A stretch of 64,000 nucleotides of DNA from Streptomyces regalis (GTDB taxonomy: Bacteria > Actinomycetota > Actinomycetes > Streptomycetales > Streptomycetaceae): contig NZ_LLZG01000231.1 in assembly GCF_001509475.1 (NCBI RefSeq), positions 1-64,000 of the forward strand, read 5' to 3'. A program made the translations under genes and the position numbers. Shown here in pieces: positions 35,158 to 43,125 of this stretch (position 1 is its first letter; every line of letters begins with the position of its first letter). The notes under the pieces are model-generated. The model searched no databases and was not told where the DNA came from. It was given only the letters and a program-made list of their open reading frames with translations.

Positions 35158-35204
35158 CCCATTAGTGCAGTTGATGTAACCGATGTATTCCGTGCACTAA
35201 TGGG
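35158..35204. promoter_or_regulatory. 12-bp perfect inverted repeat, HxlR operator
   Basis: CCCATTAGTGCA at 35158-35169 and TGCACTAATGGG at 35193-35204 are exact inverted copies separated by 23 bases, in the intergenic space between the HxlR gene and the NmrA gene. Each arm overlaps or abuts a possible ATG of the gene it faces. Geometry and position strongly suggest the HxlR protein binds here and represses both genes. Confidence 0.75.
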
Positions 35205-35208
35205 ACTC

Positions 35209-36078
35209 ATGACCTACGTGATTCATGGCGCCACCGGCGCCCAGGGTGCTCCTGTCGTCGCCGCCCTCGCCGCTGCGGACAAGTCCGTCGTGGCCCTGAC
35301 CCGCAATGTGGAGGCCACCGTCACCGGCGCGCGCGTGGTGGCCGCCGACGCCTCCTCAACCGCGGACCTGACCCGGGCCTACCGTGACGCCGAGGGGGTG
35401 TTCGTCCACCTCCCCATAGTCTCGGAGGAGGACCGCCGGGCCTTCGCACGCAACGTCGTCACTGCCGTCCGCGCGGCCCGCCCGGCCCGTGTGGTGTTCT
35501 CCACCAGCGGCTTCGTCGTCGATGACCCTGGTAACGGCTATCAGGACGGCACGGCCGAGAGCGCGGTCGCGACGCTGGTCGGCGGGCTGGCGGACAGCGG
35601 CGTGTCCTACGCGGTGATCGAGCCCCGGCTGTTCTTCGAGAACCTGCTCATGCCGCACGTGGTCGGCGCGGTCCGCGAGCAGGGCGTGCTGCGCTATCCG
35701 CTCCCCGCCGGCTTCCGTGTCTCGTGGGCCTCGCACCTGGACATCGCCGACGTCGCTGCCGCGCTGTTCGAACGCGCGGATGTCACCGGTGTGGTCTCCG
35801 TCGGGCAGTACCCGGCCATCACCGGACAGGACCTGGCCGAGGCGTTCAGTGCCCGGCTCGGGCGGGACGTGGTCTACGAGGCGATCACCCCCAACGCCTT
35901 CCGCGCATCCGCCGCGCCCCTGATCGGGGAGGGCCCCGCCGCGGACGTCGCGGACAGCTACCAGGCCATGCGAGCGCTGCCGGACCGCTCGATCACGCCC
36001 GAGCGATCCGCCCAGAAACTGCTGGGCCTCGCCCCCCGGACCGCGATCCAGTGGCTGACCGACATCGGTGTGGCATAG
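35209..36078 (+). CDS. NmrA-family NAD(P)-binding oxidoreductase
   Basis: A 289-aa atypical short-chain dehydrogenase. The Rossmann motif is VIHGATGAQGAPVVAAL at the N-terminus, with VVFSTSGFVVDDPGNGYQDG and VSWASHLDIADVAAALFE further on. Members reduce quinones or act as redox sensors. The pairing with a divergent HxlR regulator matches quinone/electrophile detoxification systems. ATG 35209 is preferred; ATG 35200 lies inside the operator. No clear ribosome site, so the mRNA may be leaderless. Confidence 0.85.
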   Translation: MTYVIHGATGAQGAPVVAALAAADKSVVALTRNVEATVTGARVVAADASSTADLTRAYRDAEGVFVHLPIVSEEDRRAFARNVVTAVRAARPARVVFSTSGFVVDDPGNGYQDGTAESAVATLVGGLADSGVSYAVIEPRLFFENLLMPHVVGAVREQGVLRYPLPAGFRVSWASHLDIADVAAALFERADVTGVVSVGQYPAITGQDLAEAFSARLGRDVVYEAITPNAFRASAAPLIGEGPAADVADSYQAMRALPDRSITPERSAQKLLGLAPRTAIQWLTDIGVA

Positions 36079-36089
36079 CACGTGCCCAC

Positions 36090-36137
36090 GGCATCGGGGC
36101 CGGGCAGGTGCACACAGGATCGCCCGGCCCCGATGCC
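36090..36137 (+). terminator. 16-bp perfect stem-loop after NmrA gene
   Basis: GGCATCGGGGCCGGGC at 36090-36105 and GCCCGGCCCCGATGCC at 36122-36137 pair perfectly around a 16-base loop, 11 bases after the NmrA stop. A very strong terminator candidate. Confidence 0.8.
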
Positions 36138-36335
36138 GCACCTGACGGTCACGCTGAGGCAGGTGCTCACGGAGGGCAACCTGGTGGCCGTGCGCGCCCA
36201 CTTCGTGAACGCGCCGGGCGAGCGGGGCCAGGCGATCGTCGACCTCTTCCGCGTGCTGGACGGGAAGATCGTCGAGCACTGGGATGTCATCCAGGACGTG
36301 CCGGAGACCTCCGCGAACAGCAACACGATGTTCTG
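36133..36335 (+). pseudogene. SnoaL-like protein, C-terminal fragment
   Basis: This encodes HLTVTLRQVLTEGNLVAVRA, GERGQAIVDLFRVLDGKIVE and HWDVIQDVPETSANSNTMF, the second half of an NTF2-fold SnoaL-type protein, then runs on into unrelated sequence antisense to the TauE gene. The N-terminal half is absent, and the piece begins right at the NmrA terminator stem. It is a different SnoaL subgroup from those at 45579 and 46108. Confidence 0.6.
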
Positions 36336-36409
36336 GACACCCAAGGACTGCGGGTCGTCGCCGGCGGCTGCTCCGCCGGTGCGCGATCGCACGGACAGAA
36401 AGCGGTATT

Positions 36410-37180
36410 TCAGGCGGCCGCCACGCGAACGAGCACGAAGCCCGCGACCGCCAGTACGAAGACCGAGAAGGCGCGGCGCAGCGCCTTGGCCGGGAGCCGG
36501 CAGCCCACCGGCGCGGCCGCGGCGGCGCCGAGGAGGGCGCACGCCGTGAAACTGCCCGCCAGCAGCGGGTCGAGATCCACGTGGCCGAGCCAGGACATCA
36601 GCCCGCTGAACGAGTTCAGCACGATGATCACCAGCGCCGTGCCCGCCGCCGTCGCGATCGGCAGCCCCAGCACCACCGTGAGCGCGGGAACGATGAGGAA
36701 CCCGCCGCCCACGCCGAACAACCCGGTCAGAAAACCGACCAACGCGCCGACGGCCACCGCGCGCGGCAGACACCGGCGCAGCTCCGTCCCACCGTCCGGC
36801 GCGGCGCAACCGTTACGGCGCGCCGGACGGTCGAGGAACATCCGCGCCCCGGTGACGACGAGCAGGATGCCGAATCCGGCGAGCACCAGGCGCGGTTCGA
36901 GCCGGCGGTTCACCAGGGCGCCGCCGTACGTCGCTGCTGCACCGGTCACCGCGAAGACGCCCGCGATCCGCCAGTGGACGTGTCCGGCGCGGATCCGGCT
37001 CACGGACGCGACGGCCGCTGAACAGCCCACCACCAGCAGCGACATCGGCACCGCCGACGTCGTCGGCAGCCCCGCCACGAAAACCAGGACCGGCAGAGCC
37101 AGAATCGAGCCGCCGCCTCCCAGCAGTCCGAGCGCGCCGCCGACGAGCAGCGCGAGCACGAGCGTGGCCATCAGCGTCAT
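36410..37180 (-). CDS. TauE/SafE-family sulfite/anion exporter
   Basis: A 256-aa membrane protein with about eight helices in two repeats: GALGLLGGGGSILALPVLVF and VGFLTGLFGVGGGFLIVPAL, the glycine-rich signature of TauE/SafE proteins, which export sulfite or sulfoacetate. It is the last gene of a ten-gene minus-strand operon; its start overlaps the stop of the rhodanese-MBL gene (37177-37180). In this setting it would expel sulfite made by the persulfide dioxygenase. Confidence 0.88.
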   Translation of the reverse strand: MTLMATLVLALLVGGALGLLGGGGSILALPVLVFVAGLPTTSAVPMSLLVVGCSAAVASVSRIRAGHVHWRIAGVFAVTGAAATYGGALVNRRLEPRLVLAGFGILLVVTGARMFLDRPARRNGCAAPDGGTELRRCLPRAVAVGALVGFLTGLFGVGGGFLIVPALTVVLGLPIATAAGTALVIIVLNSFSGLMSWLGHVDLDPLLAGSFTACALLGAAAAAPVGCRLPAKALRRAFSVFVLAVAGFVLVRVAAA

Positions 37181-38844
37181 GGCGCTGCTTCACCACCCGG
37201 TGATCCGGACTCCAGCCAGGCGCGCAGACAGCCGTCGACGAGAACGACGTCGTACCCGTGTGCTGCGAGCAGGGACGCCGCCACCGTCGCCCGGTAACCC
37301 GAGGCGCAGTGCACCCAGATCTGCCGATCCGGCGGCAGTTCGCAGCGGCGCGCCAGGAGTTCGTGCAGCGGGATGGGGACCGAGCCGTGGACAACACCGT
37401 CGGCGTGTTCCGCGGTCCGGCGTACGTCGAGCACGAGCACGTCGGTCCGCTCTCGGGCCCGCGCCAGTTCCTCGTACGACGCGCGCGGCAGCGACGCCAG
37501 TGTCGCTTTCCCGGCGAGCGCCTCGATGGGGCCGCCGGCCGCACCGGCCAGATCGTCGACGCCGATCCGTACCAACTCGCGCTGTGCCTCGGCCACCTGC
37601 TCGGGCGTCTCACCGACGAGCGTGAGCGGCATGCCCTCCGGCAGCAGCCAGCCCAGGTGAGTGAGGAAGCTCGCGGACAGCTCGAAGCTGAGGGAGCCGG
37701 GCAGATGCCGGCGTGCGTACGCCGCACGGTCCCGCAGGTCGACCACCCACTCTCCGGCGTCGATCCGGGCGCGCAACTCCTGCGGCGCGGCCGTTTCGGG
37801 CGGGGTCAGGTCCACGGGCGAGGGGCCCGCCCGGTTGACCGGGGCCATGCGGGCGTACCAGGCCGGGACATCGGACAGCCCGGCGAGCAACTGCGAGACG
37901 TAGGCGTCCTCGTCGAGCAGCAGCGCGGGGTTGCGCTCGCGTTCCCGCCCGATGGTCGAATCATCGCCGTCGGCCGGGGTGGCCGCGCAGAAGGAGCCGA
38001 ACCCGTGCGTCGGCAGCACCCGGGTCGTGGCCGCCGCCTCCGTGGCGAGCCGACGGACCGACGCGTGCTGGGACCGGGCGAGCGGCTCGGTGTGCTCCGA
38101 ACCCAGCAGGTCGGTGCGCCCGGTGGTGCCGTACAGCATCGAACCGCCGGTGAACACCGCCATCTCGTCAGCGGCGGCGTCGGTCAGCAGGTAGCTCACG
38201 TGGTGGTGGGTGTGCCCCGGCGTCGCCACGACCCGCATCCGCATGCTGCCGACGTCGAGCACCTCGCCGTCGACCACACCGAGCCGCCCGAAGCTCACCT
38301 TCTCGGCCGCCGGCAGGACGTACGTCGCCTCCAGCGACCGCGCGAGCTCCAGCCCCCCGGTCACATAGTCGTTGTGGACATGGGTCTCGAACACATGGCT
38401 GAGGCGGACGCCCGCACGGTCGAGCAGCGTCCGTATCCGGTCGGTGTCGCGCTGCGGGTCCACGACCAGTGCCATGTGGCCGTCGTGGGCGAGGTAGCTC
38501 CGGTTGCCCAGTCCTGGCGTCTCGATGATCTCGACGGTCAGGGGACATACGGCCTTGGACCGCTCCAGCAGGCCGCCGTCGCGCTGCCACCGCACGATGC
38601 CGCCGGTGAGGGTGCGGGCGTCGTACCCTCTGCCGCCGAGCCAGGAGCTGATGCGGTCGGCGCGGCGACCGGACCGGCAGATCACCAGGACCGGGCGGCC
38701 GGGGTCGAGTTCACCGAGCCGGTCCGGGATCTCGTCCATGGGGATGTGCCGTGATCCGGGGATGCGTCCGGTGTTCCACTCGTGGATCTCGCGGATGTCG
38801 AGGAGCTGGAGGTCGGTGCGGGCGGTGACCTGGTCCGGGGTCAC
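37177..38844 (-). CDS. Rhodanese-persulfide dioxygenase-rhodanese fusion
   Basis: A 555-aa cytoplasmic four-domain protein. Residues 1-95 are a rhodanese with active loop ICRSGRRAD (Cys56). About 100-330 is a metallo-beta-lactamase domain of the ETHE1 persulfide-dioxygenase type (THVHNDYVTGG, ATPGHTHHHVS, VLPTHGFGSFC). About 365-450 is a degenerate rhodanese lacking the Cys (TLVGETPEQ). About 460-555 is a second active-looking rhodanese (WVHCASGYRATVA, Cys513). It would take sulfane sulfur onto a low-molecular thiol and oxidise it to sulfite. ATGA overlaps link it to the permease upstream and TauE downstream. Confidence 0.88.
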   Translation of the reverse strand: MTPDQVTARTDLQLLDIREIHEWNTGRIPGSRHIPMDEIPDRLGELDPGRPVLVICRSGRRADRISSWLGGRGYDARTLTGGIVRWQRDGGLLERSKAVCPLTVEIIETPGLGNRSYLAHDGHMALVVDPQRDTDRIRTLLDRAGVRLSHVFETHVHNDYVTGGLELARSLEATYVLPAAEKVSFGRLGVVDGEVLDVGSMRMRVVATPGHTHHHVSYLLTDAAADEMAVFTGGSMLYGTTGRTDLLGSEHTEPLARSQHASVRRLATEAAATTRVLPTHGFGSFCAATPADGDDSTIGRERERNPALLLDEDAYVSQLLAGLSDVPAWYARMAPVNRAGPSPVDLTPPETAAPQELRARIDAGEWVVDLRDRAAYARRHLPGSLSFELSASFLTHLGWLLPEGMPLTLVGETPEQVAEAQRELVRIGVDDLAGAAGGPIEALAGKATLASLPRASYEELARARERTDVLVLDVRRTAEHADGVVHGSVPIPLHELLARRCELPPDRQIWVHCASGYRATVAASLLAAHGYDVVLVDGCLRAWLESGSPGGEAAP

Positions 38845-39707
38845 CGGGCTGCTGCCTTGCGCTCACGGCGGGGCTGCAGCAGCCATCGTGCCTGGGCGTC
38901 GATGGCGTATCCGATGAGGCCGATGATGAGGATGAGCGCTGTGATGTCGCTGTAGGCGAGCTGGTCCTTCGCGTTGAGGATCGCGTACCCGAGTCCGGAG
39001 GTGACGCCGAGCATCTCGGCGGGCACGAGCACGACCCAGCTGATGCCGATCGCCATCCGGATGCCCGACAACAGGTAGGGCTGTGCGGAGGGCCATGCCA
39101 CCGAGCGGACGACCTCCCACCGGCCGGCGCCCAGGCCACGAGCCACGCGCAGGTGGTCGGGGTCGATCCGTCGTACGCCGTCGGCTGTGCTCATCAGGAT
39201 CGGCCAGACCGCGGTCGCCGCGACCAGCGCGATCACCGGGTTGTCGCCGACGCCGAAGAGGCTGATCGCCACCGGTGCCCAGGACAGTGGCGAGATCATG
39301 CGCAGGAACATCAGTACCGGCCGGGTGCCGCGCTCCACGATCCGGCGCGATCCGATCGCGGCGCCGGAGAGGATGCCGGCGACCGCGGCCAGGGCGAGGC
39401 CGGCCGTCAGCCGCCACATGCTGCTGGTCGCGTCGTCGAACACGGACCCGTTGCGCAGCAGCGCGACCAGGGCGTCCCAGGTCGGCTCGGGCGCGAAGTC
39501 GCGCAGCATGGAGCCGGCTGCGGCGAGCACCTCGGTGATGAACCACCACAGCAGCAGCGCCGCGGCGACTCCGATCACCGGCGCCAGGGTGTCCGCGGCG
39601 GTGCCCGTACGGGCAGGGGTACGACGGTCACGGCCGCTGCGCGGGCTCCGGGGTGCGGTACCGGCGCTGACGTCTTCCTCGGTTTCCTCAGTGACGAGCG
39701 AGGTCAT
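38841..39707 (-). CDS. NitT/TauT-family ABC permease (SsuC-like)
   Basis: A 288-aa inner-membrane permease of the sulfonate/nitrate/taurine type. It has six helices and the coupling loop DPDHLRVARGLGAGRWEVVRSVAWPSA, then ISWVVLVPAEMLGVTSGLGY. This transporter family imports taurine, alkanesulfonates, nitrate, cyanate or thiamine precursors. Its start overlaps the binding-protein stop and its stop overlaps the rhodanese-MBL start, so it is part of the sulfur operon. Confidence 0.88.
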   Translation of the reverse strand: MTSLVTEETEEDVSAGTAPRSPRSGRDRRTPARTGTAADTLAPVIGVAAALLLWWFITEVLAAAGSMLRDFAPEPTWDALVALLRNGSVFDDATSSMWRLTAGLALAAVAGILSGAAIGSRRIVERGTRPVLMFLRMISPLSWAPVAISLFGVGDNPVIALVAATAVWPILMSTADGVRRIDPDHLRVARGLGAGRWEVVRSVAWPSAQPYLLSGIRMAIGISWVVLVPAEMLGVTSGLGYAILNAKDQLAYSDITALILIIGLIGYAIDAQARWLLQPRRERKAAAR

Positions 39708-40891
39708 GGTTCGATCAGCTCCTTGCGGTTACGAACCAGCGGGATACCGGCGGCGCTCAGGGCCCGGGTGACGAAACGGTCGTCGACGAGCTCCCGGTGC
39801 GCGGCGGCACCGGTCAGGCCGGACAGGAACGAGGTGTCGCCGTCGACCGTCGTCCTGCCCATCAGCTCCACGAGCGAGGCGGTGTAACTGGCCGCCGGGA
39901 AAGCGGAGAAGCCGAGCCGCTGACCCTGCCATGCCGGGTGCCGCAGCACATCGCGGTACGCGGCGGCGGTGCGGTTGAAGACCTTGTCGATCGCCTTCAC
40001 CGGCTGCGGGAGGTAGCCGGTCGGCCCCAGCTCGCGCGCGCCGCCTGTGCGGTGCGCGGAGAGCCACTGCTGGGCCCGGAGGACGGAGGCGACCAGCGCG
40101 GTCGCGGCCTCGGGGTGCGCGGTGGCCAGGTCTTCGCGGACCGTGACCGCGCAGCAGGCGTGGTCCTTCCACACGTCGCCGAGGAAGCGGAGCACGTGGC
40201 CGGCCCCGCTCGCCTCGGCCAGCGCGGAGAACGGGTCGGCGACGACGAAGCCCGCGATCGAACCGGCCCGCAGCGCGGGCACCATGTCGGCCGGCGACAT
40301 CACCAGCAACTCGACGGTTCCGGCCGCGGCGGATGCCGTCCCGGTGACCGCCTTCAGACCGGCGGCGTCGAGCATCCGCTGGAGCAGGACGTTGTGCACC
40401 GACCACCAGAACGGGATCGCCACTCTCGCGCCGGCCAGCTGAGCGACGTCGGTGATCCGTGGCGCGACGGTGAGCGCGGATCCGTTGGTGTGCCCCCAGG
40501 CGACCACCTTGATCGGCGCCTTCTTCGCGATCCGCAGCTGCAGCGCCATCGGCATCAGCATGTGGACGACATCCACCTGACCGGTCGTCAGCGCCTGGGC
40601 CAGGCTGTCCCAGGAGCGGAACAGCACGGGGCGTTCGGCGTCGACGCCGGCGTCGGCCAGCAGGCCGCGCTCGTAGGCGACGAGGAGAGCACTGGCGTCG
40701 GTGATGGGCAGGTACCCGATGCGCAGCGGCCGGTCCAGGAGGCCGCCGCGGGTCGAGGCGGAGGGGGCGACGGAGCGGACCGCGCCCGTACCGGCCAGTC
40801 CGGCCAGCGTGGCCCCGGTCAGCACCCGGCCGCCGAGCCGCAGTGCGCCCCGGCGCGAGTACGGGCGGGAGGGCCGCGGTGTCTCAGACAT
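39704..40891 (-). CDS. NitT/TauT ABC importer, binding protein (TAT-exported)
   Basis: A 395-aa exported SsuA/TauA-like binding protein. The twin-arginine signal is YSRRGALRLGG, then a hydrophobic run to about residue 45. The body starts LRIGYLPITDASALLVAYERGLL and contains VDVVHMLMPMALQLRIAKKAP and VAIPFWWSVHNVLLQRMLDAAG, typical of NMT1/nitrate-type proteins. The ligand cannot be deduced; sulfonate, cyanate and thiocyanate are all reasonable given the neighbours. Confidence 0.85.
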   Translation of the reverse strand: MSETPRPSRPYSRRGALRLGGRVLTGATLAGLAGTGAVRSVAPSASTRGGLLDRPLRIGYLPITDASALLVAYERGLLADAGVDAERPVLFRSWDSLAQALTTGQVDVVHMLMPMALQLRIAKKAPIKVVAWGHTNGSALTVAPRITDVAQLAGARVAIPFWWSVHNVLLQRMLDAAGLKAVTGTASAAAGTVELLVMSPADMVPALRAGSIAGFVVADPFSALAEASGAGHVLRFLGDVWKDHACCAVTVREDLATAHPEAATALVASVLRAQQWLSAHRTGGARELGPTGYLPQPVKAIDKVFNRTAAAYRDVLRHPAWQGQRLGFSAFPAASYTASLVELMGRTTVDGDTSFLSGLTGAAAHRELVDDRFVTRALSAAGIPLVRNRKELIEP

Positions 40892-41648
40892 GGTCCGGCT
40901 CTTTCGCCGCGGTGTGGTAGGCCGCCTGGATCTCTGCGCGCAGCTCCGCCCGGCCGGCGGAGCTGCCCGACGGGCCGTCCTGCGACTCGGGCCGGTGGGT
41001 CCAGCGGTGCGCGATACGGCCGCCTGCGCCCAGCAGCACGATCTCGTCGGCGAGCACGAGCGCCTCGTCGATGTCGTGGGTGACCATGACCGTGGTCCAG
41101 CCCCGCTCCGTCACCTGCCGGCGCAGCCAGGTCTGCAGCTCGGCGCGGGTGAGCGGATCGAGCGCGGAGAACGGCTCGTCGAGCAGCAGTACGTCCGGCG
41201 CGATGGCCAACGCCCTGGCGAGCGCGACCCGTTGGGCCTGGCCGCCGGAGATCTCCTCGGCGTAGCTGTTCTCCACGGCCGTCAGTCCCAGGAGCTCCAG
41301 CAACTCGTCGACGAGTTCCGGGGGGACGTCCTTGTTGGCGGCGTACGTCTGGCCGAGTCCGGCGTTCTCACGCACCGTCAGCCAGGGGAACAGCAGCGGC
41401 GCCTGGTGGACGGTGCCCTTCTTGAGGTCGTGCCCGCCGGAGTCGATCTCGCCTCCGCTCGGCGCCAGTTCGCCCGTGAGGACGTGAAGCAGCGTGGATT
41501 TGCCGGCACCCGACTGGCCGAGCAGGGCCAGCACCCGGCCGCAGTTGATGGACAGGGAGATGCCGTCGAGCACCCGCTTGTCGCCGCGGCGTACGGACAC
41601 GTCGATCAGTTGCGCCACCAGTTGGCCGGTGCGGAGTCTCGGCGTCAT
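40884..41648 (-). CDS. NitT/TauT ABC ATPase (SsuB-like)
   Basis: A 254-aa ATPase: Walker A GQSGAGKST, signature ISGGQAQRVALARALAIAP, Walker B VLLLDEPFSALD, H-loop VMVTHDIDEAL. It overlaps the binding-protein gene by 8 bases and the flavin-reductase fusion gene by 4, so the importer is translated together with the sigma/anti-sigma pair. Confidence 0.9.
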   Translation of the reverse strand: MTPRLRTGQLVAQLIDVSVRRGDKRVLDGISLSINCGRVLALLGQSGAGKSTLLHVLTGELAPSGGEIDSGGHDLKKGTVHQAPLLFPWLTVRENAGLGQTYAANKDVPPELVDELLELLGLTAVENSYAEEISGGQAQRVALARALAIAPDVLLLDEPFSALDPLTRAELQTWLRRQVTERGWTTVMVTHDIDEALVLADEIVLLGAGGRIAHRWTHRPESQDGPSGSSAGRAELRAEIQAAYHTAAKEPDHV

Positions 41649-42460
41649 GGCGTGCCGTCCTTCCGGCCCGCCCGCCGGTCACCGGTCACCGGCGGTACCA
41701 CGGTCGGCGTCCAGTCGTGCAGGGCGCCTGCCTGGTAGAGCAGCGGGGTGTGGGCCGACCGGTGCAGGGCGTGTACTCGGGCGAGGAGGATGACGTGGTC
41801 ACCGCCGTCGTAGATCCGCACGATGTGGGTGGACAGCCAGGCGGCGGTCTCCTCGATGAGGGGGACGCCGTGGGGCCCGGTCCGGTGCTCCACGACGGCG
41901 AAGCGGTCTTCCACGGGAGAGGCGAACGTCTTCGCCACGTGCGCCTGGCCGCGGGACAGCACGTTCACGCCCATCGGCGAACCGACGCGGAAGGCCGGCA
42001 GGCAGCTCGCCGTCCGCGCGACACACACCAGGATCAACGGCGGGTCGAGGGAGACGCTGGTGAACGAGCTCACCGTCATCCCGACCGGCTTACCGGCCGG
42101 AGCCGTGGTGATCACGGTGACTCCGCTGGGGAAGGCGCCGGCCACGGCCTTGAGCGCCTGCGGCTCGATGACTTCCTCGGGCTGCCAGTGCCCCACCGCG
42201 TCCTCGTCGACGAGTGTGAAGCGCGGCCGGGAGTCGATTCTGTCGAGCAGCTCCCTGACCCGCGGGTCATCGTTCGGCAGCGTTTCGGTGTCCATGCCGC
42301 GCAGGAGGCGGCGTACGTCCTGGAGTTGTTCCAGGTAGACCTCGCAGGGCGGGCAGTCCTTCAGGTGCTGCACCACCTCGGCCTGCCAGGTCTCCTCGTC
42401 GGCGTCGAGCAGGTCGTCGACCATGCCGATGAACTCGCGGCAGTCGAGTACGGTCGTCAC
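41645..42460 (-). CDS. Zinc-finger anti-sigma / flavin reductase fusion
   Basis: A 271-aa two-domain protein. Residues 1-60 resemble a ZAS-type zinc anti-sigma domain: Cys7, then His32-x3-Cys36-x2-Cys39 in VQHLKDCPPCEVYLEQL. Residues about 95-255 are a flavin-reductase-type FMN-binding split barrel (VAGAFPSGVTVITTAPAGKP, VSSFTSVSLDPPLILVCVAR, GVNVLSRGQAHVAKTFASP). Its ATG overlaps the stop of the ECF sigma gene (42457-42460), the normal place for an anti-sigma. A flavin- or thiol-redox signal could therefore release the sigma, while the reductase supplies FMNH2 to the flavoenzyme encoded at 43122. The fusion is unusual. Confidence 0.85.
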   Translation of the reverse strand: MTTVLDCREFIGMVDDLLDADEETWQAEVVQHLKDCPPCEVYLEQLQDVRRLLRGMDTETLPNDDPRVRELLDRIDSRPRFTLVDEDAVGHWQPEEVIEPQALKAVAGAFPSGVTVITTAPAGKPVGMTVSSFTSVSLDPPLILVCVARTASCLPAFRVGSPMGVNVLSRGQAHVAKTFASPVEDRFAVVEHRTGPHGVPLIEETAAWLSTHIVRIYDGGDHVILLARVHALHRSAHTPLLYQAGALHDWTPTVVPPVTGDRRAGRKDGTP

Positions 42461-43125
42461 GGCCGGATTCCCTTCTTGTCCTGGTAGCCCTCCAGTGCGC
42501 CGCGGAGCTTCACGCGGCCGCGGTGGAGGAGCGCACGCTGGTTGGTGTCGTCGAGGTCGAGCAGTTCGCGGGTCTCGGCCGCCGACAGCCCCTCGACGTC
42601 GCGCAGCAGCACGACCAGGCGCTGGCTGCGCGGCAGTTGGGCCAGTGCGCCGGAGACCACGCCCATCAGCTCGGCGAACATCGCCGACTCCTCGGGCAGG
42701 AAGCGGCTGGTCGGCGGTACGGACCAGTGGTGGGCCTTCGGATGGCCTTCCGGGTGCATGCGCTCCGCGAACAGGTCCGTCTCCTCGAATCCGGAGCTCT
42801 CCCGCTGGGCACGGCGCAGCTCGCGCTCGGCGAGCTTGAGCGCCTTGTTGCGCAGCACTCCGAACAGCCAGGTGCGGAACCGTGACCGCCCCTCGAAGGT
42901 GTCGACCCGGTTGAGAACGGCGATCCAGGTTTCCTGGACGACGTCCTCGGCCAGGGTCCGGTCACCGGGTATCAGCGAGTCGGCGAAGCGCAGCATCGCC
43001 GGGTAGTGCGCGGAGATGAGCGCCGCGACTGCGTCGCGGTCCCCGCCCTTGAGCACCGCCGCTTCCGGACAGTACGACCGTGCGTCCTCCTGGGGCACTT
43101 GGCCCCGTTCCGCCTCGGTGCTCAT
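42457..43125 (-). CDS. ECF sigma factor paired with ZAS-flavin reductase
   Basis: A 222-aa ECF sigma factor. Region 2 is HYPAMLRFADSLIPGDRTLA and EDVVQETWIAVLNRVDTFEG; region 4 is LPRSQRLVVLLRDVEGLSAA and ETRELLDLDDTNQRALLHRG. A long linker (about residues 100-145) separates them. ATG 43125 overlaps the stop of the upstream flavoenzyme gene. It is followed by its presumed anti-sigma with an ATGA overlap. Because the pair sits mid-operon, autoregulation of the whole sulfur/cyanate operon is the simplest model. Confidence 0.88.
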   Translation of the reverse strand: MSTEAERGQVPQEDARSYCPEAAVLKGGDRDAVAALISAHYPAMLRFADSLIPGDRTLAEDVVQETWIAVLNRVDTFEGRSRFRTWLFGVLRNKALKLAERELRRAQRESSGFEETDLFAERMHPEGHPKAHHWSVPPTSRFLPEESAMFAELMGVVSGALAQLPRSQRLVVLLRDVEGLSAAETRELLDLDDTNQRALLHRGRVKLRGALEGYQDKKGIRP

